DNA of 64,000 nt from Siderastrea radians (GCA_964017195.1 OZ024896.1:3612487-3676486); one strand, 5' to 3'; shown: positions 60,301-63,261, counted from the stretch's first letter. Translations and numbers: made by a program. Notes: generated by a model not told the origin, from the letters alone.

Positions 60301-63261
60301 CCATTTCCAAAAATCTTTGAACCTCTCGTGGACTGGCTCTTAAAAATTTCAATCAAATCAAATAAAACATTTGATTAAAAAACAAAAATAAATAAAGAAA
60401 TATTTGAAAAATTTAGAGTTACCTTTTGGAACATTAAAAAACAACACTGCAGGAGGGAACTGCTTGGTAGGTGTCAATTGCCTGATCAGGCTTTAAGATT
60501 TCAACAGCAGTCTTAAAGGTGTGAGACTGGGCCTTCATTTTGTTTTTGTTCAAGAGGAGGAAGGATTCCCCAGAGTCTTAACGATTGCAGCCTGGTTAAT
60601 TTTTGATTTATTTATGGTTTATTTGTTAGTTCTCCCGGAGTTTCCCAGAGAACCAGCAGATCAAATCGTTACCCAAGGTGGCAACGTTACCTTTGTGTGC
60701 CAGGCATCAGGTGTACCAACACCATCCATCTCCTGGACATTCAGCGGCGGATCGTTACCGTCTTCATCTGAGGTGAACGGTGGTATGCTGACGGTGGCTT
60801 TTGTCAAGAATAACCCGAGCTTTGAAGGTAACTACATTTGTACGGCAGTTAGTCGAGCTGGAGTCAGCAAAACCACTGCAAAACTGACCGTTGATGGTGA
60901 GTAATGTTGACTTTTTTATTATATATTTTCTGGTTCATATCGTAACATCCTAGGCCATTATTATTATCCAGATTTCATGGTACAACTTTCGATCAAACCT
61001 GGTAACACCCGATTGTCTGTTCGCGTTTTTGTTGTTGTTGTTTTGCAAACGACCGTAATCTGGGTCGGTCGTAAAGGTGGAACAAATGTGGATGAATGAA
61101 ACGTTTATAAGGAGTCAAGCATTACTGGTCTTATCCTATTGGGTCTAGTATTCTCAATAACGTTCTTAAGTTAATTAATAGCCTTTTGCTTATTGAGCCA
61201 AGTTAATGAAGAATGCAGTAAAAAATCAATCTCAAGCTTTCAAAACAACGCTCATAGCAGCTAATGCATTTGTTTTTCTTTTGTAATTGACTTTACTAAT
61301 CTTTGCTAGGAGTAGCAAAACTTTGCAGTGTTTGTAGAAAGGTAAGTAAAGTTACTGTTATCAGAAGAGGTAAGTAAATCATGTAGATGCTGTAAGGTAA
61401 AAGTGTTTCTGTCAGTTAGGCTGCTTATAAAGGGCATGGAAGTGGCACAACAACCAGAATGCCGCTCAATTCGTCCCCTTGTAAATACGCCCACAACAAC
61501 CTCGCCCATAACGTGAGGTTTGATATGTCGAGTTTTCTTGTGAGCATGCGATGACGTGAGCTTTTGCGGCATCCGTCTGTGGAAGACATAGTGGGTCTTA
61601 GTTATGGAACTGTGTAGTCTAGTGTCGTTCAACTTTTGTTTCTCAAAACAAATTAAACGAATTTCCCCATGCTGCATCTTGCTTAATCAACAGACATTTT
61701 TAAGCAAGCCTTGAACCTCTGATAAATGCTACGACAGGGTCAGTTAAGAATGTTCTCTAATCTTTCCTGCAGTGCCTCCCTTTGTTTCCGCTCCATTACG
61801 AAATGTCACATTACTAAATGGAAGAAGATTAAACCTAACGTGCTCAGCTGGTGGCGATCCATTTCCACGCATATACTGGTCTAAAGATGGCGAGAGTCAC
61901 ATCCCACATGCCCAGTTTACACAGAATAATGCCACATTGGCTATGGCGTCCGTTCAGTTATCTGATGAAGGTCTATATGAGTGCACAGTGGAAAGCAGAG
62001 CTGGGAGTGATAGATCATCTGCATTTGTTGTAGTAAATGGTGAGAATATCATAGAGTTATCAACAAATTATGCCATCCGGTTGCAGATGAAAGCTTTTGA
62101 AAAGTAATATATCAATTCTACCATGACAATTAGAGACTTTTTTTGGCATGGTACACAACAAAATGGTGGCAGATTCGTACGTACATTAAATTCAAGTATA
62201 GACACAAACAAACAGCATGTAAAATAATGCCATTGAAGTCAAGTTACCATAATATTGATTGATTTTTTTGATGTCTTTTTCTTCATTTGTTTATCGACAG
62301 CACCTTCTCGTCTCTTCATCCCGCCACCTCAAGAACTGAAATTACTAAAATATGACAAAAATGTCATGGCTGATTGTCATGGTTACGGAAAGCCGAAGCC
62401 TGTGGTCAAATGGGTAAGGAATGGCACAGATGTCTCGACAGTGGACAACTTTACCACTGACTTTCGCAGTGAGGTTGTGCAGGCAAATCTCGAGCCGAAC
62501 AAAGAGTCACCTTGGAACGTGACCAGCCGATTGTACCTGCGTGTGGGTGGCGTTACTTATCAAGATGCTGGGAACTATACCTGTGAAGTATTTAATGGCA
62601 TTGGAGGCAACGGTTCACTCAGAGACACTCTGCAAGTTTTGTGTAAGTACATCTGTGAATACTTAATTTAACTTCAAAAGTGGGACTTACCCGCAGAAAC
62701 TCGGCACGCAATGTGAAGGAAATATGGAAACCTCGCTACAAGAGTCTTTCCTCGTCCCGCCCCAGAGAGATCCTGGGAACGAAGTTGGAAAATATGGAGA
62801 GAAACGTCGCGGAGTTCGTGAGTTTTACATGTAATTTATCAGTGACGACAGGAGAGAAAATAAGGCCTTAACAAAATCTGGTAAACAGAATATATTTAGT
62901 CAGTATCTATGTAAAATGTTGCAGTCAAGTTTTACGCTAAATGGATGTGCGTCCGATTCCAAACTTTGATTACTCTGTTTCTTATTTTCAGTTCGTCCTC
63001 AGTTTGTGTCACGGCCAAGAGATCAGATTGGCCTGGAGGGGCAAAACGTCACATTCCCATGCATTGCAACTGGTATTCCGCAGCCCAGTATATCATGGTG
63101 GTTTAACAATGAAAAACTTCCAGATCACGCTCAAACCACAAAAGATGGAAATCTCACGGTGTACGTGGTCAAGAACAACGCGGAATTTGAAGGAAACTAT
63201 ACATGCAAGGCCAACAGCAAAGCAGGGATTGAAGAAGAGACGGCCTGGCTAACTGTGGATG
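355..63261 (+). CDS. Giant modular adhesion/recognition gene, spliced, partial at both ends (50 exons seen)
   Basis: Overview of the gene whose exons are listed separately. Joining 50 exons gives 12,867 nt with no stop. Domain order is FTP-FTP-F5/8C-F5/8C-Ig-FN3, then F5/8C-FTP-FTP-F5/8C-F5/8C-Ig-FN3, then 26 Ig domains in A-B-C triplets. Every domain starts after the first base of a codon (phase 1) and ends the same way. F5/8C domains have an internal phase-0 intron, and FTP domains an internal phase-1 intron. Known roles of these folds are glycan or lipid binding (F-type lectin, discoidin) and protein adhesion (Ig, FN3), so a secreted or surface adhesion/recognition protein is inferred. No start codon, signal peptide, transmembrane segment or terminator was found. 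It could instead be two adjoining genes, but unbroken frame and phase across all junctions argue for one. Confidence 0.75.
901..1285. mobile_element. MITE with TTAAAGG-type inverted ends
   Basis: The left end reads ttaaagggacattgtcacc. The right end, reverse-complemented, reads ttaaaggtacactgtcacgg. Ends starting with TTAA resemble piggyBac-type elements, but no transposase is present. It lies in the 1.9 kb intron 610-2553; the rest of that intron holds only a small hairpin (1852-1878). Confidence 0.55.
1852..1878. repeat. Perfect 12-bp hairpin with 3-nt loop
   Basis: ttcagcattaca, loop gct, tgtaatgctgaa. A related half-site (ttcagcattacaagctg) occurs near 1505-1521, so this may be the relic of a small inverted-repeat element. 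Confidence 0.5.
2554..2745 (+). CDS. Exon: F-type lectin domain 1, second half
   Basis: Phase 1 in and out; acceptor acaag, donor tca a|gtaagt. The 64 codons contain two Cys (HLCADN and FYCKPT), then [10 protein letters not shown] and MICEVEVYS, the normal closing strands of an FTP domain. The join to the next exon gives NLAFNQP, a standard FTP start. The short intron after it (2746-3126) shows nothing recognisable. Confidence 0.82.
3127..3372 (+). CDS. Exon: F-type lectin domain 2, first half
   Basis: 82 codons starting [12 protein letters not shown] and containing [16 protein letters not shown] and NFEIRIG. The sugar-binding loop RGDCC is replaced by RACRDEC, with Cys spaced by three residues instead of adjacent, so canonical fucose binding is unlikely. 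The exon and the first ~150 bp of the following intron are nearly the same as at 16526-16910. Confidence 0.85.
3508..3567 (+). pseudogene. Fossil partial FTP exon
   Basis: The segment reads as [19 protein letters not shown] followed by an intact-looking donor (g|gtaaga), matching the 3' third of an FTP first-half exon. It has no 5' part and an in-frame tag lies just upstream, so it is a decayed duplicate inside the intron. Confidence 0.6.
4392..4728. mobile_element. MITE with 27-bp inverted ends
   Basis: Left end ggttaacccttcacagcggt, continuing caaacgc; the right end is its reverse complement at 4702-4728. The interior is non-coding. It lies in the intron 3373-6041. Confidence 0.7.
4874..5753 (-). 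mobile_element. 0.88-kb TIR-like element with tRNA-Glu-derived core, copy 1
   Basis: Ends carry matching inverted agcggagcc blocks (near 4898 and 5740-5752). A diverged second copy lies in opposite orientation at 49107-50010. On the minus strand, bases about 5135-5065 hold a tRNA-like stretch with an A box (tggcctagtggac) and a B box (cgggttcggc). Open frames inside it are not recognisable proteins. Poly-T/poly-A and (TTTG)n tracts flank the tRNA part. Confidence 0.65.
6042..6239 (+). CDS. Exon: F-type lectin domain 2, second half
   Basis: Phase 1-1, 66 codons. Shows [29 protein letters not shown] and VCEVEVYSF. It is closely similar to the exon at 18477-18671, its counterpart in the second block. 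The next intron (6240-6984) shows nothing recognisable. Confidence 0.85.
6985..7289 (+). CDS. Exon: F5/8 type C (discoidin) domain 1, first part
   Basis: Phase 1 to 0. [10 protein letters not shown] opens the domain; [30 protein letters not shown] and [18 protein letters not shown] are the usual discoidin blocks. It pairs with the exon at 7835. It is most similar to the domain at 19087. The intron after it contains a 17-G run at 7594-7610 and nothing else I recognise. Confidence 0.9.
7835..7976 (+). CDS. Exon: F5/8 type C domain 1, second part
   Basis: Phase 0 to 1. [19 protein letters not shown] and ALRVEVYGY close the discoidin fold. The downstream intron (7977-8629) has a stretch near 8400-8490 with repeated atctcgaact, possibly a Tc1/pogo-type MITE remnant. 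Confidence 0.88.
8630..8913 (+). CDS. Exon: F5/8 type C domain 2, first part
   Basis: Phase 1 to 0, start after caag. [39 protein letters not shown] and [11 protein letters not shown] are near-textbook coagulation-factor-type discoidin blocks. Its counterpart in the second block is split into two exons (21075 and 22141); here it is one. Confidence 0.9.
8963..9066. repeat. (CAGT)n microsatellite
   Basis: About 25 nearly perfect CAGT units in the intron between the two parts of F5/8C domain 2. They produce a spurious SVSQ-repeat reading frame. Confidence 0.95.
9392..9542 (+). CDS. Exon: F5/8 type C domain 2, second part
   Basis: Phase 0 to 1. [25 protein letters not shown] and CLRLDIYGC close the domain. 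The donor is g|gttagt, one of several donors here with T at intron position 3. Confidence 0.87.
9622..9658 (-). ncRNA. Hammerhead-ribozyme-like motif in left terminal repeat
   Basis: Minus strand reads ctgacga, then gggc-taac-gctc, which can fold as a 4-bp stem with a tetraloop, then gaaac-gtc. This resembles the CUGANGA...GAAA...UH core reported in terminal repeats of Penelope-like elements. The plus-strand copy near 10609-10634 has ttgacga in place of ctgacga, which would weaken the core. Folding and cleavage are inferred only. Confidence 0.45.
9861..10514 (+). pseudogene. Penelope-like protein C-terminus with GIY-YIG endonuclease, disrupted
   Basis: Visible parts in order: [27 protein letters not shown], a Cys-rich linker ([10 protein letters not shown]), [19 protein letters not shown], then after a frameshift near 10245 [34 protein letters not shown] and [16 protein letters not shown] and YIGET are the GIY-YIG nuclease core used by Penelope-like elements to nick target DNA. 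One frameshift and one in-frame tga (after GDRFR) break it, and the reverse transcriptase part is missing. Not a host gene. Confidence 0.8.
10913..11284 (+). CDS. Exon: atypical Ig-like domain (block 1)
   Basis: Phase 1-1, 124 codons, longer than the array Ig exons. Opens [19 protein letters not shown] and IHWGNKG give the first Cys and Trp. Near the end come [13 protein letters not shown] and a further strand, plus extra Cys (SDCNRQ, VKCDN). It is homologous to the exon at 23804, which also has extra Cys. A diverged Ig fold is the best fit. Confidence 0.7.
11444..11640. mobile_element. MITE with tagcctgttccaggctc end
   Basis: Left end tagcctgttccaggctccga; right end gagtacaggcta. The same family occurs at 12248-12413. 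It lies in the intron 11285-11887, which holds nothing else recognisable. Confidence 0.6.
11888..12187 (+). CDS. Exon: fibronectin type III domain 1
   Basis: Phase 1-1, exactly 100 codons. TSAIVRWQQ (B strand Trp), [27 protein letters not shown] and STAYFKT are standard FN3 features. It closes the first lectin/discoidin block and matches the FN3 at 24682. Confidence 0.9.
12248..12413. mobile_element. MITE, second copy of the tagcctgttccaggctc family
   Basis: Ends agcatgttctaggctctgag and gagcctggaacaggcta are inverted. A G run near 12301-12312 lies inside. The rest of the intron 12188-13042 shows nothing recognisable. Confidence 0.6.
13043..13353 (+). CDS. Exon: F5/8 type C domain 3, first part (start of block 2)
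   Basis: Phase 1 to 0 (acceptor tttcaag). [51 protein letters not shown] and [11 protein letters not shown] are discoidin blocks. The donor is unusual (cgg|gttggt), placed by homology and by the phase-0 join to 14044. No counterpart is visible before the first FTP; it may lie upstream of the window. The intron 13354-14043 shows nothing recognisable. Confidence 0.82.
14044..14191 (+). CDS. Exon: F5/8 type C domain 3, second part
   Basis: Phase 0 to 1. [27 protein letters not shown] and [11 protein letters not shown] close the domain. It is the most diverged discoidin C-terminus here: LFGV replaces the usual V/DxYG. The intron to 14613 shows nothing recognisable. Confidence 0.82.
14614..14829 (+). 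CDS. Exon: F-type lectin domain 3, first half
   Basis: Phase 1-1, 72 codons, ten shorter than the domain 2 and 4 first halves. [42 protein letters not shown] and NGFEIKIG are clear. The whole RGDCC loop is deleted ([11 protein letters not shown]) and the motif His is replaced, so canonical sugar binding should be lost. Confidence 0.87.
15040..15135. repeat. Possible Penelope-type terminal repeat fragment
   Basis: On the minus strand the segment reads ctggtgaaggctgaagtttt then cgccgaaacgtt, a second sequence with hammerhead-like spacing (ctggtga ... gaaac). It lies in the intron 14830-15554, which also has a G run near 15280-15296. Assignment is weak. Confidence 0.3.
15555..15740 (+). CDS. 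Exon: F-type lectin domain 3, second half
   Basis: Phase 1-1, 62 codons. [35 protein letters not shown] and FCEIQVYS complete the FTP domain. The donor a|gtaatt is moderately strong. The next intron (15741-16525) holds an (AAT)n tract at 16393-16438. Confidence 0.85.
16393..16438. repeat. (AAT)n microsatellite
   Basis: About 15 ATA/AAT units in an intron. Confidence 0.95.
16526..16771 (+). CDS. Exon: F-type lectin domain 4, first half
   Basis: 82 codons: [45 protein letters not shown] and [20 protein letters not shown]. Nearly a copy of the exon at 3127-3372, sharing the RACRDEC replacement of the sugar-binding loop. The following ~140 bp of intron are also shared. Confidence 0.87.
17138..17209. 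repeat. (ATCC)n microsatellite
   Basis: Tetranucleotide tract directly 5' of the LINE fragment at 17210. It encodes spurious SIHP repeats in one frame. Confidence 0.9.
17210..17533 (+). pseudogene. LINE (CR1/L2-like) reverse transcriptase C-terminal fragment
   Basis: 107 residues: [71 protein letters not shown] and [12 protein letters not shown]. This matches the tail of non-LTR retrotransposon ORF2 proteins. A 3' end with aataaag and a tetranucleotide tail follows (to about 17710). It is 5'-truncated, as is normal for LINE copies. Confidence 0.8.
17691..18134. repeat. Compound microsatellite region: (ATCT/ATCC)n, (AAT)n, (AATC)n, (AAGC)n
   Basis: Starts as the LINE 3' tail and runs through ATCC, AAT, AATC/AGTC and AAGC tracts. 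A piece near 17876-17920 (caatttatatagctctaaaa) looks like a separate short interspersed repeat. The rest of the intron 16772-18476 shows nothing. Confidence 0.85.
18477..18671 (+). CDS. Exon: F-type lectin domain 4, second half
   Basis: 65 codons, phase 1-1. [32 protein letters not shown] and [10 protein letters not shown]. Counterpart of 6042-6239. The intron to 19086 shows nothing recognisable. Confidence 0.86.
19087..19394 (+). CDS. Exon: F5/8 type C domain 4, first part
   Basis: Phase 1 to 0. [50 protein letters not shown] and [11 protein letters not shown]. Closest to F5/8C domain 1 (6985), as expected from block duplication. The following intron (19395-20010) shows nothing recognisable. 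Confidence 0.9.
20011..20152 (+). CDS. Exon: F5/8 type C domain 4, second part
   Basis: Phase 0 to 1. [24 protein letters not shown] and [11 protein letters not shown]. Same length (142 nt) as the matching exon 7835-7976. The intron 20153-21074 has a stretch rich in gattcc repeats at about 20352-20432 and nothing else recognisable. Confidence 0.88.
21075..21223 (+). CDS. Exon: F5/8 type C domain 5, first part
   Basis: Phase 1 to 0, donor cag|gtgggt. [28 protein letters not shown] and LEYFQ. The exon stops where every other discoidin copy continues straight into the VDLG block, so this domain has an extra intron. Confidence 0.85.
21541..22106. mobile_element. Mutator-like (Pack-MULE type) element with RecQ fragment
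   Basis: Inverted ends of roughly 105 bp begin tagcctgcgaatacagccgc on both sides (element 21550-22097). They are flanked by an exact 9-bp direct repeat, caaacctac (21541-21549 and 22098-22106). A 9-bp target duplication with long inverted ends is the signature of Mutator-like elements. The near-identical ends suggest a young insertion. The interior carries the start of a helicase gene. It lies in the extra intron of F5/8C domain 5. Confidence 0.8.
21761..21985 (+). pseudogene. Captured RecQ-like helicase N-terminal fragment
   Basis: Starts [16 protein letters not shown]. Shows [17 protein letters not shown] followed by the Walker A region [17 protein letters not shown], as in RecQ/DEAD-type ATPases. 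The frame then runs into the element's inverted repeat, so the DEAH box and all later motifs are absent. It cannot be an active helicase. An intact parent gene elsewhere in the genome is inferred. Confidence 0.75.
22141..22287 (+). CDS. Exon: F5/8 type C domain 5, middle part
   Basis: Phase 0-0, 49 codons: [29 protein letters not shown] and NRWTRYEDH. Acceptor tttccag. Donor is the weak-looking gag|gttcga, placed by alignment with the other discoidin exons. Confidence 0.85.
22789..22889. repeat. (ATG)n microsatellite
   Basis: About 30 ATG/GTG units in the intron 22288-23010. The opposite strand gives a poly-Ile reading frame that is not a gene. Confidence 0.95.
23011..23152 (+). CDS. Exon: F5/8 type C domain 5, last part
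   Basis: Phase 0 to 1. [26 protein letters not shown] and [11 protein letters not shown]. Its counterpart is 9392-9542. The intron to 23803 shows nothing recognisable. Confidence 0.87.
23804..24184 (+). CDS. Exon: atypical Ig-like domain (block 2)
   Basis: 127 codons, phase 1-1. [12 protein letters not shown] and [10 protein letters not shown] give the first Cys and Trp; LFRCTK gives the second Cys. A tail with [14 protein letters not shown] and VVSFEEHL follows. The extra Cys pair matches the block 1 exon at 10913. The intron to 24681 shows nothing recognisable. Confidence 0.75.
24682..24963 (+). CDS. Exon: fibronectin type III domain 2
   Basis: 94 codons, phase 1-1. [29 protein letters not shown] and [18 protein letters not shown]. 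It ends the second lectin/discoidin block and is followed directly by the Ig array. Confidence 0.92.
25241..25537 (+). CDS. Exon: Ig domain A1
   Basis: 99 codons. [34 protein letters not shown] and [19 protein letters not shown]. Shortest of the A-type domains because the mid-domain [15 protein letters not shown] stretch is reduced. Confidence 0.9.
25673..25945 (+). CDS. Exon: Ig domain B1
   Basis: 91 codons. [36 protein letters not shown] and [16 protein letters not shown]. It lies only 135 bp after A1. It ends LTVW, where most B domains end TVDG. Confidence 0.9.
26290..26890. repeat. Degenerate direct repeats interrupted by a LINE 3' end
   Basis: Copies start near 26299 (aaatgtgacgtggatt) and 26697 (aaatgtgacgagaatt), with a weaker third near 26864 (aaatgtaaccgggaaa). 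Between the first two, about 26500-26680 resembles a non-LTR retrotransposon 3' UTR ending ttaataaagtcattattatt. All of it lies in the intron 25946-27301. Confidence 0.5.
27302..27571 (+). CDS. Exon: Ig domain C1
   Basis: 90 codons. [37 protein letters not shown] and [16 protein letters not shown]. Donor g|gttcgt. The following intron (27572-27981) shows nothing recognisable. Confidence 0.88.
27982..28308 (+). CDS. Exon: Ig domain A2
   Basis: 109 codons. [47 protein letters not shown] and [18 protein letters not shown]. The intron 28309-29029 shows only a C-rich run near 28438-28470. Confidence 0.9.
29030..29299 (+). CDS. Exon: Ig domain B2
   Basis: 90 codons. [51 protein letters not shown] and LTVDG across the junction. 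The AT-rich intron 29300-30484 holds an (AAT)n tract near its end. Confidence 0.92.
30342..30402. repeat. (AAT)n microsatellite
   Basis: Imperfect AAT/AATG repeat close upstream of the C2 acceptor. Confidence 0.9.
30485..30748 (+). CDS. Exon: Ig domain C2
   Basis: 88 codons. [32 protein letters not shown] and [17 protein letters not shown]. Intron 30749-31426 follows with nothing recognisable. Confidence 0.92.
31427..31774 (+). CDS. Exon: Ig domain A3
   Basis: 116 codons, the longest A domain. [49 protein letters not shown] and [14 protein letters not shown]. Confidence 0.92.
31903..32184 (+). CDS. Exon: Ig domain B3
   Basis: 94 codons. [39 protein letters not shown] and [14 protein letters not shown]. 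Donor gac g|gttcgt is weak. Reading through would add a short hydrophobic tail and a stop, so it could be an alternative 3' end. C1 uses the same donor hexamer and the array continues in order at 41199, so splicing is preferred. Confidence 0.88.
32185..35420. other. 5' part of 9-kb intron, no gene recognised
   Basis: The first part (32290-32480) has repeated ttacg/cgtaaa words. The rest is AT-rich with no protein match, RNA gene or clear transposon by eye. It precedes the nested GPCR. Confidence 0.6.
35422..35430 (+). promoter_or_regulatory. Possible TATA box of the nested GPCR gene
   Basis: tatttaaag, 40 bp before the ATG at 35470. That is close for a TATA box unless the 5' leader is very short, so support is weak. 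Confidence 0.3.
35470..36369 (+). CDS. Class A (rhodopsin-family) G protein-coupled receptor, single exon
   Basis: 299 residues, complete. Seven membrane segments at about 7-28, 39-61, 71-93, 114-136, 146-174, 208-235 and 244-267. Hallmarks: G19-N20 in TM1, LAIAD with D48 in TM2, D94-R95-Y96 ending TM3, W122 in TM4, and N260-P-L-V-Y264 in TM7. The N-terminus is only about six residues. TM6 has C223-H-V-A where CWxP is normal, so the Trp toggle and Pro kink are missing. The position equivalent to the amine-binding Asp of TM3 is Tyr77, so an aminergic ligand is unlikely. Intronless class A receptors are abundant in cnidarians. The ligand is unknown. It lies on the same strand as, and inside an intron of, the giant gene. 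Confidence 0.9.
   Translation: MDLGLNVLGWFLSIATAIGNAFVIFLIAKRHRLHSSPNWLVLSLAIADFGVGFAVFPTAYVCNYSRACNMRVFMAFYWFFVHSSVTNLCSLTWDRYTAIVHPFKYHTSLTARRPGVVIVLAWFIAFTIALSLVLGMYTTNSSTALKIVRLIGVSAFDMSSCILLFYAVVRILVVQAVTNSAVKSQERHVRRNQALNQSFLPHRRKKRNAVGFVIAIVAFCLGCHVAVNYLVMCITFACNNLSDKAGLVVTLLLVGNSAVNPLVYAFLKRDVKREMKELICGREAEKRRTWETTRSTSVI
36537..36542 (+). terminator. Possible polyadenylation signal of the GPCR
   Basis: aataaa, about 170 bp after the stop codon at 36367-36369. Confidence 0.5.
37255..38815. mobile_element. Possible 1.5-kb element with subterminal repeats
   Basis: The left part has two ~139-bp tandem units sharing gtagtaacacg and ttgtcgcgttttg (37337-37585). The right part (38640-38810) has inverted forms of the words, such as ttacaatttacgac. 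A hairpin MITE (37831-38092) and a (GGTC)n tract (38417-38455) lie between. Boundaries and class are uncertain. Confidence 0.35.
37831..38092. mobile_element. Hairpin MITE, copy 1 (tip-deleted)
   Basis: 262 bp, directly repeated at 41572-41895. Inner inverted arms run from aacaatagaggtcttct to agaactctattgttt. It lacks the ~62-bp hairpin tip present in the other copy. Confidence 0.65.
40286..40735. repeat. Inverted repeat around an SINE-like segment
   Basis: ggaggcgtggcctatttccc and following ctttcgtaaacggtcattgc (40286-40325) recurs inverted at about 40683-40735. The interior includes a tRNA-derived segment. Confidence 0.5.
40546..40620 (+). repeat. tRNA-derived SINE-like segment
   Basis: An A-box-like tggtagtgtagtggcaagg and a B-box-like ggtttcgattc are correctly spaced for a tRNA-derived SINE head. 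It is not a foldable functional tRNA by eye. Confidence 0.5.
40870..41065. repeat. Three tandem copies of a ~66-bp unit
   Basis: Units start ggggttacatagat, agggtaacatagat and ggggtatataaatg at 66-bp spacing. Each continues to an agacaagacac/agataagacac word. They sit about 130 bp before the C3 exon. Confidence 0.7.
41199..41465 (+). CDS. Exon: Ig domain C3
   Basis: 89 codons. [52 protein letters not shown]. It is the C domain expected after B3, which ties the array together across the 9 kb GPCR-bearing intron. Confidence 0.92.
41572..41895. mobile_element. Hairpin MITE, copy 2 (full length)
   Basis: 324 bp, counterpart of 37831-38092. Inverted arms aaacaatagagttcttctgt and acagaagaactctattgttt bound the inner 180 bp. 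A further arm pair around the tip (tgtgataggttccctcgg and its partner) is intact here. Confidence 0.7.
41930..42112 (+). mobile_element. Possible non-LTR retrotransposon 3' end
   Basis: The segment ends gttaaatttgatttgatttgat, a short tandem tail typical of LINE 3' ends. No coding part remains. Confidence 0.35.
42446..42615 (+). CDS. Exon: Ig domain A4, first part
   Basis: Phase 1 to 0. [40 protein letters not shown]. This is the only A domain split by an intron; the donor is cag|gtaccg. Confidence 0.85.
42942..43113 (+). CDS. Exon: Ig domain A4, second part
   Basis: Phase 0 to 1. [21 protein letters not shown] and [16 protein letters not shown]. Together with the first part it makes 114 codons, in line with other A domains. 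The 326-bp intron between them shows nothing recognisable. Confidence 0.87.
43431..43460. repeat. (CAC)n microsatellite
   Basis: Short CAC tract in the intron 43114-43533. Confidence 0.9.
43534..43800 (+). CDS. Exon: Ig domain B4
   Basis: 89 codons. [49 protein letters not shown]. Most like B6 and B8. The intron 43801-44394 has a G run near 44138-44148 and nothing else recognisable. Confidence 0.92.
44395..44661 (+). CDS. Exon: Ig domain C4
   Basis: 89 codons. [59 protein letters not shown]. Most like C6. Confidence 0.92.
44662..44690. repeat. (ATTT)n microsatellite at the 5' splice site
   Basis: The repeat begins within the donor itself (g|gtatttattt). Repeat-length change here could affect splicing of C4. 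The remainder of the intron to 45422 shows nothing recognisable. Confidence 0.85.
45423..45764 (+). CDS. Exon: Ig domain A5
   Basis: 114 codons. [53 protein letters not shown] and [19 protein letters not shown]. Most like A7 and A9. The intron to 46139 shows nothing recognisable. Confidence 0.93.
46140..46403 (+). CDS. Exon: Ig domain B5
   Basis: 88 codons. [52 protein letters not shown]. Most like B7. Donor g|gtttgt. Confidence 0.92.
46767..47030 (+). CDS. Exon: Ig domain C5
   Basis: 88 codons. [58 protein letters not shown]. Near-copy of C7, including sequence just upstream of the acceptor. Confidence 0.93.
47420..47755 (+). CDS. Exon: Ig domain A6
   Basis: 112 codons. [67 protein letters not shown]. 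Most like A4 and A8. The intron to 48205 has a G run near 47780 and a SINE-tail-like stretch near 47930-48060. Confidence 0.93.
48206..48475 (+). CDS. Exon: Ig domain B6
   Basis: 90 codons. [58 protein letters not shown]. Confidence 0.93.
48611..48876. mobile_element. MITE with ~35-bp inverted ends
   Basis: Left end cctatttctaaaaaggttgt, then ttcagtgatgcatg; right end is its inverted form ending ccttaattgaaatagg. Inner blocks agaccgca and tgcggtct also pair. Non-coding. Confidence 0.7.
49107..50010 (+). mobile_element. 0.9-kb TIR-like element with tRNA-Glu-derived core, copy 2
   Basis: Same family as 4874-5753, inverted relative to it. Ends tagcggagccagcgcgctag and ggggggctccgcttttaggc. A (CGTC/CGTACATC)n tract lies at about 49209-49275. 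The tRNA-like core is listed separately. Confidence 0.65.
49770..49836 (+). repeat. tRNA-Glu-like sequence inside the element
   Basis: A box tggcctagtggac, an anticodon arm cggc-atctcac-gccg whose loop centre reads CTC (Glu), and B box agggttcgac. The layout matches tRNA-Glu, but acceptor pairing is poor, so it is a tRNA-derived retroposon head rather than a working tRNA. Confidence 0.6.
50368..50634 (+). CDS. Exon: Ig domain C6
   Basis: 89 codons. [59 protein letters not shown]. Donor g|gtttgt. Confidence 0.92.
50695..50733. repeat. Perfect 19-bp palindrome with 1-nt spacer
   Basis: aaaaattccaaaaacctgc, g, then its exact complement. It can form a cruciform or RNA hairpin 60 bp after the C6 donor. 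Confidence 0.9.
51199..51540 (+). CDS. Exon: Ig domain A7
   Basis: 114 codons. [70 protein letters not shown]. The intron to 52385 shows nothing I can name. Confidence 0.93.
52386..52649 (+). CDS. Exon: Ig domain B7
   Basis: 88 codons. [52 protein letters not shown]. Donor g|gtattt is followed at once by an in-frame taa. Confidence 0.92.
53132..53176 (+). pseudogene. Fossil C-type Ig exon start
   Basis: After a good acceptor (ttctttttag) comes ttcctccaattaagtcagat, aligning with the start of C7 (ttccaccaagaatcagacc) with small deletions. The homology ends after about 45 bp at ctc|gtaagt. It lies 55 bp before the intact C7 exon. Confidence 0.5.
53232..53495 (+). CDS. Exon: Ig domain C7
   Basis: 88 codons. 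[58 protein letters not shown]. The closest pair in the array is this exon and C5. Confidence 0.93.
53808..54143 (+). CDS. Exon: Ig domain A8
   Basis: 112 codons. [68 protein letters not shown] (CAA)n tract lies at about 53717-53741 in the preceding intron. A large foldback begins 30 bp after its donor. Confidence 0.93.
54173..58016. mobile_element. 3.8-kb foldback element with 1.4-kb inverted arms
   Basis: Left arm 54173 to about 55560, right arm about 56570 to 58016. The outer ~700 bp of each arm are almost identical (single-base changes and small indels by eye); the inner halves are clearly diverged. Outer tips carry the palindrome tactggtttaaaaccagta. The ~1 kb centre has no recognisable protein but holds a tRNA-derived segment. 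Foldback or long-TIR non-autonomous transposon is the best label. Confidence 0.75.
56206..56285 (+). repeat. tRNA-derived SINE-like segment in foldback centre
   Basis: A box agctcagttggtaaggc and B box gtggttcaattcc at tRNA spacing, followed by a tRNA-unrelated G-rich body. Confidence 0.5.
58010..58137. repeat. Partial duplicate of the foldback right arm
   Basis: About 125 bp directly repeating 57601-57729 (aaaagccacatgaatccatt onward), joined at the arm's outer end through the shared word aaaagcc. Confidence 0.8.
58640..60115. mobile_element. Decayed retroelement region with gcggtt-rich flanks
   Basis: The flanks have repeated gcggtttgcggt words (58650-58800 and 60010-60085). Between them lies a broken Penelope-like reverse transcriptase (see 59119-59607). 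The whole region lies in the intron 54144-60629; the rest of that intron shows nothing recognisable. Confidence 0.45.
59119..59607 (+). pseudogene. Penelope-like reverse transcriptase C-terminal remnant
   Basis: Frame 59119-59263 gives [20 protein letters not shown] and [19 protein letters not shown], then a stop. After a frameshift, from 59304: [38 protein letters not shown]. Further broken pieces (FEEPPL, YKRGRS) follow to about 59630. This block normally precedes the linker and GIY-YIG part seen in the 9.9 kb copy. Confidence 0.65.
60630..60896 (+). CDS. Exon: Ig domain B8
   Basis: 89 codons. [52 protein letters not shown]. It continues the A8-B8 order across the 6.5 kb intron. The intron 60897-61772 shows nothing recognisable. 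Confidence 0.92.
61773..62039 (+). CDS. Exon: Ig domain C8
   Basis: 89 codons. [59 protein letters not shown]. Confidence 0.92.
62301..62642 (+). CDS. Exon: Ig domain A9
   Basis: 114 codons. [73 protein letters not shown]. The next intron (62643-62991) has a ctcgtcccgccccagagaga stretch near 62752 that looks like a common short repeat. Confidence 0.93.
62992..63261 (+). CDS. Exon: Ig domain B9 (last exon in window)
   Basis: 90 codons. [52 protein letters not shown], then WLTVDG across the donor g|gtaagc. The open phase-1 donor means the gene continues beyond 64000. Confidence 0.92.
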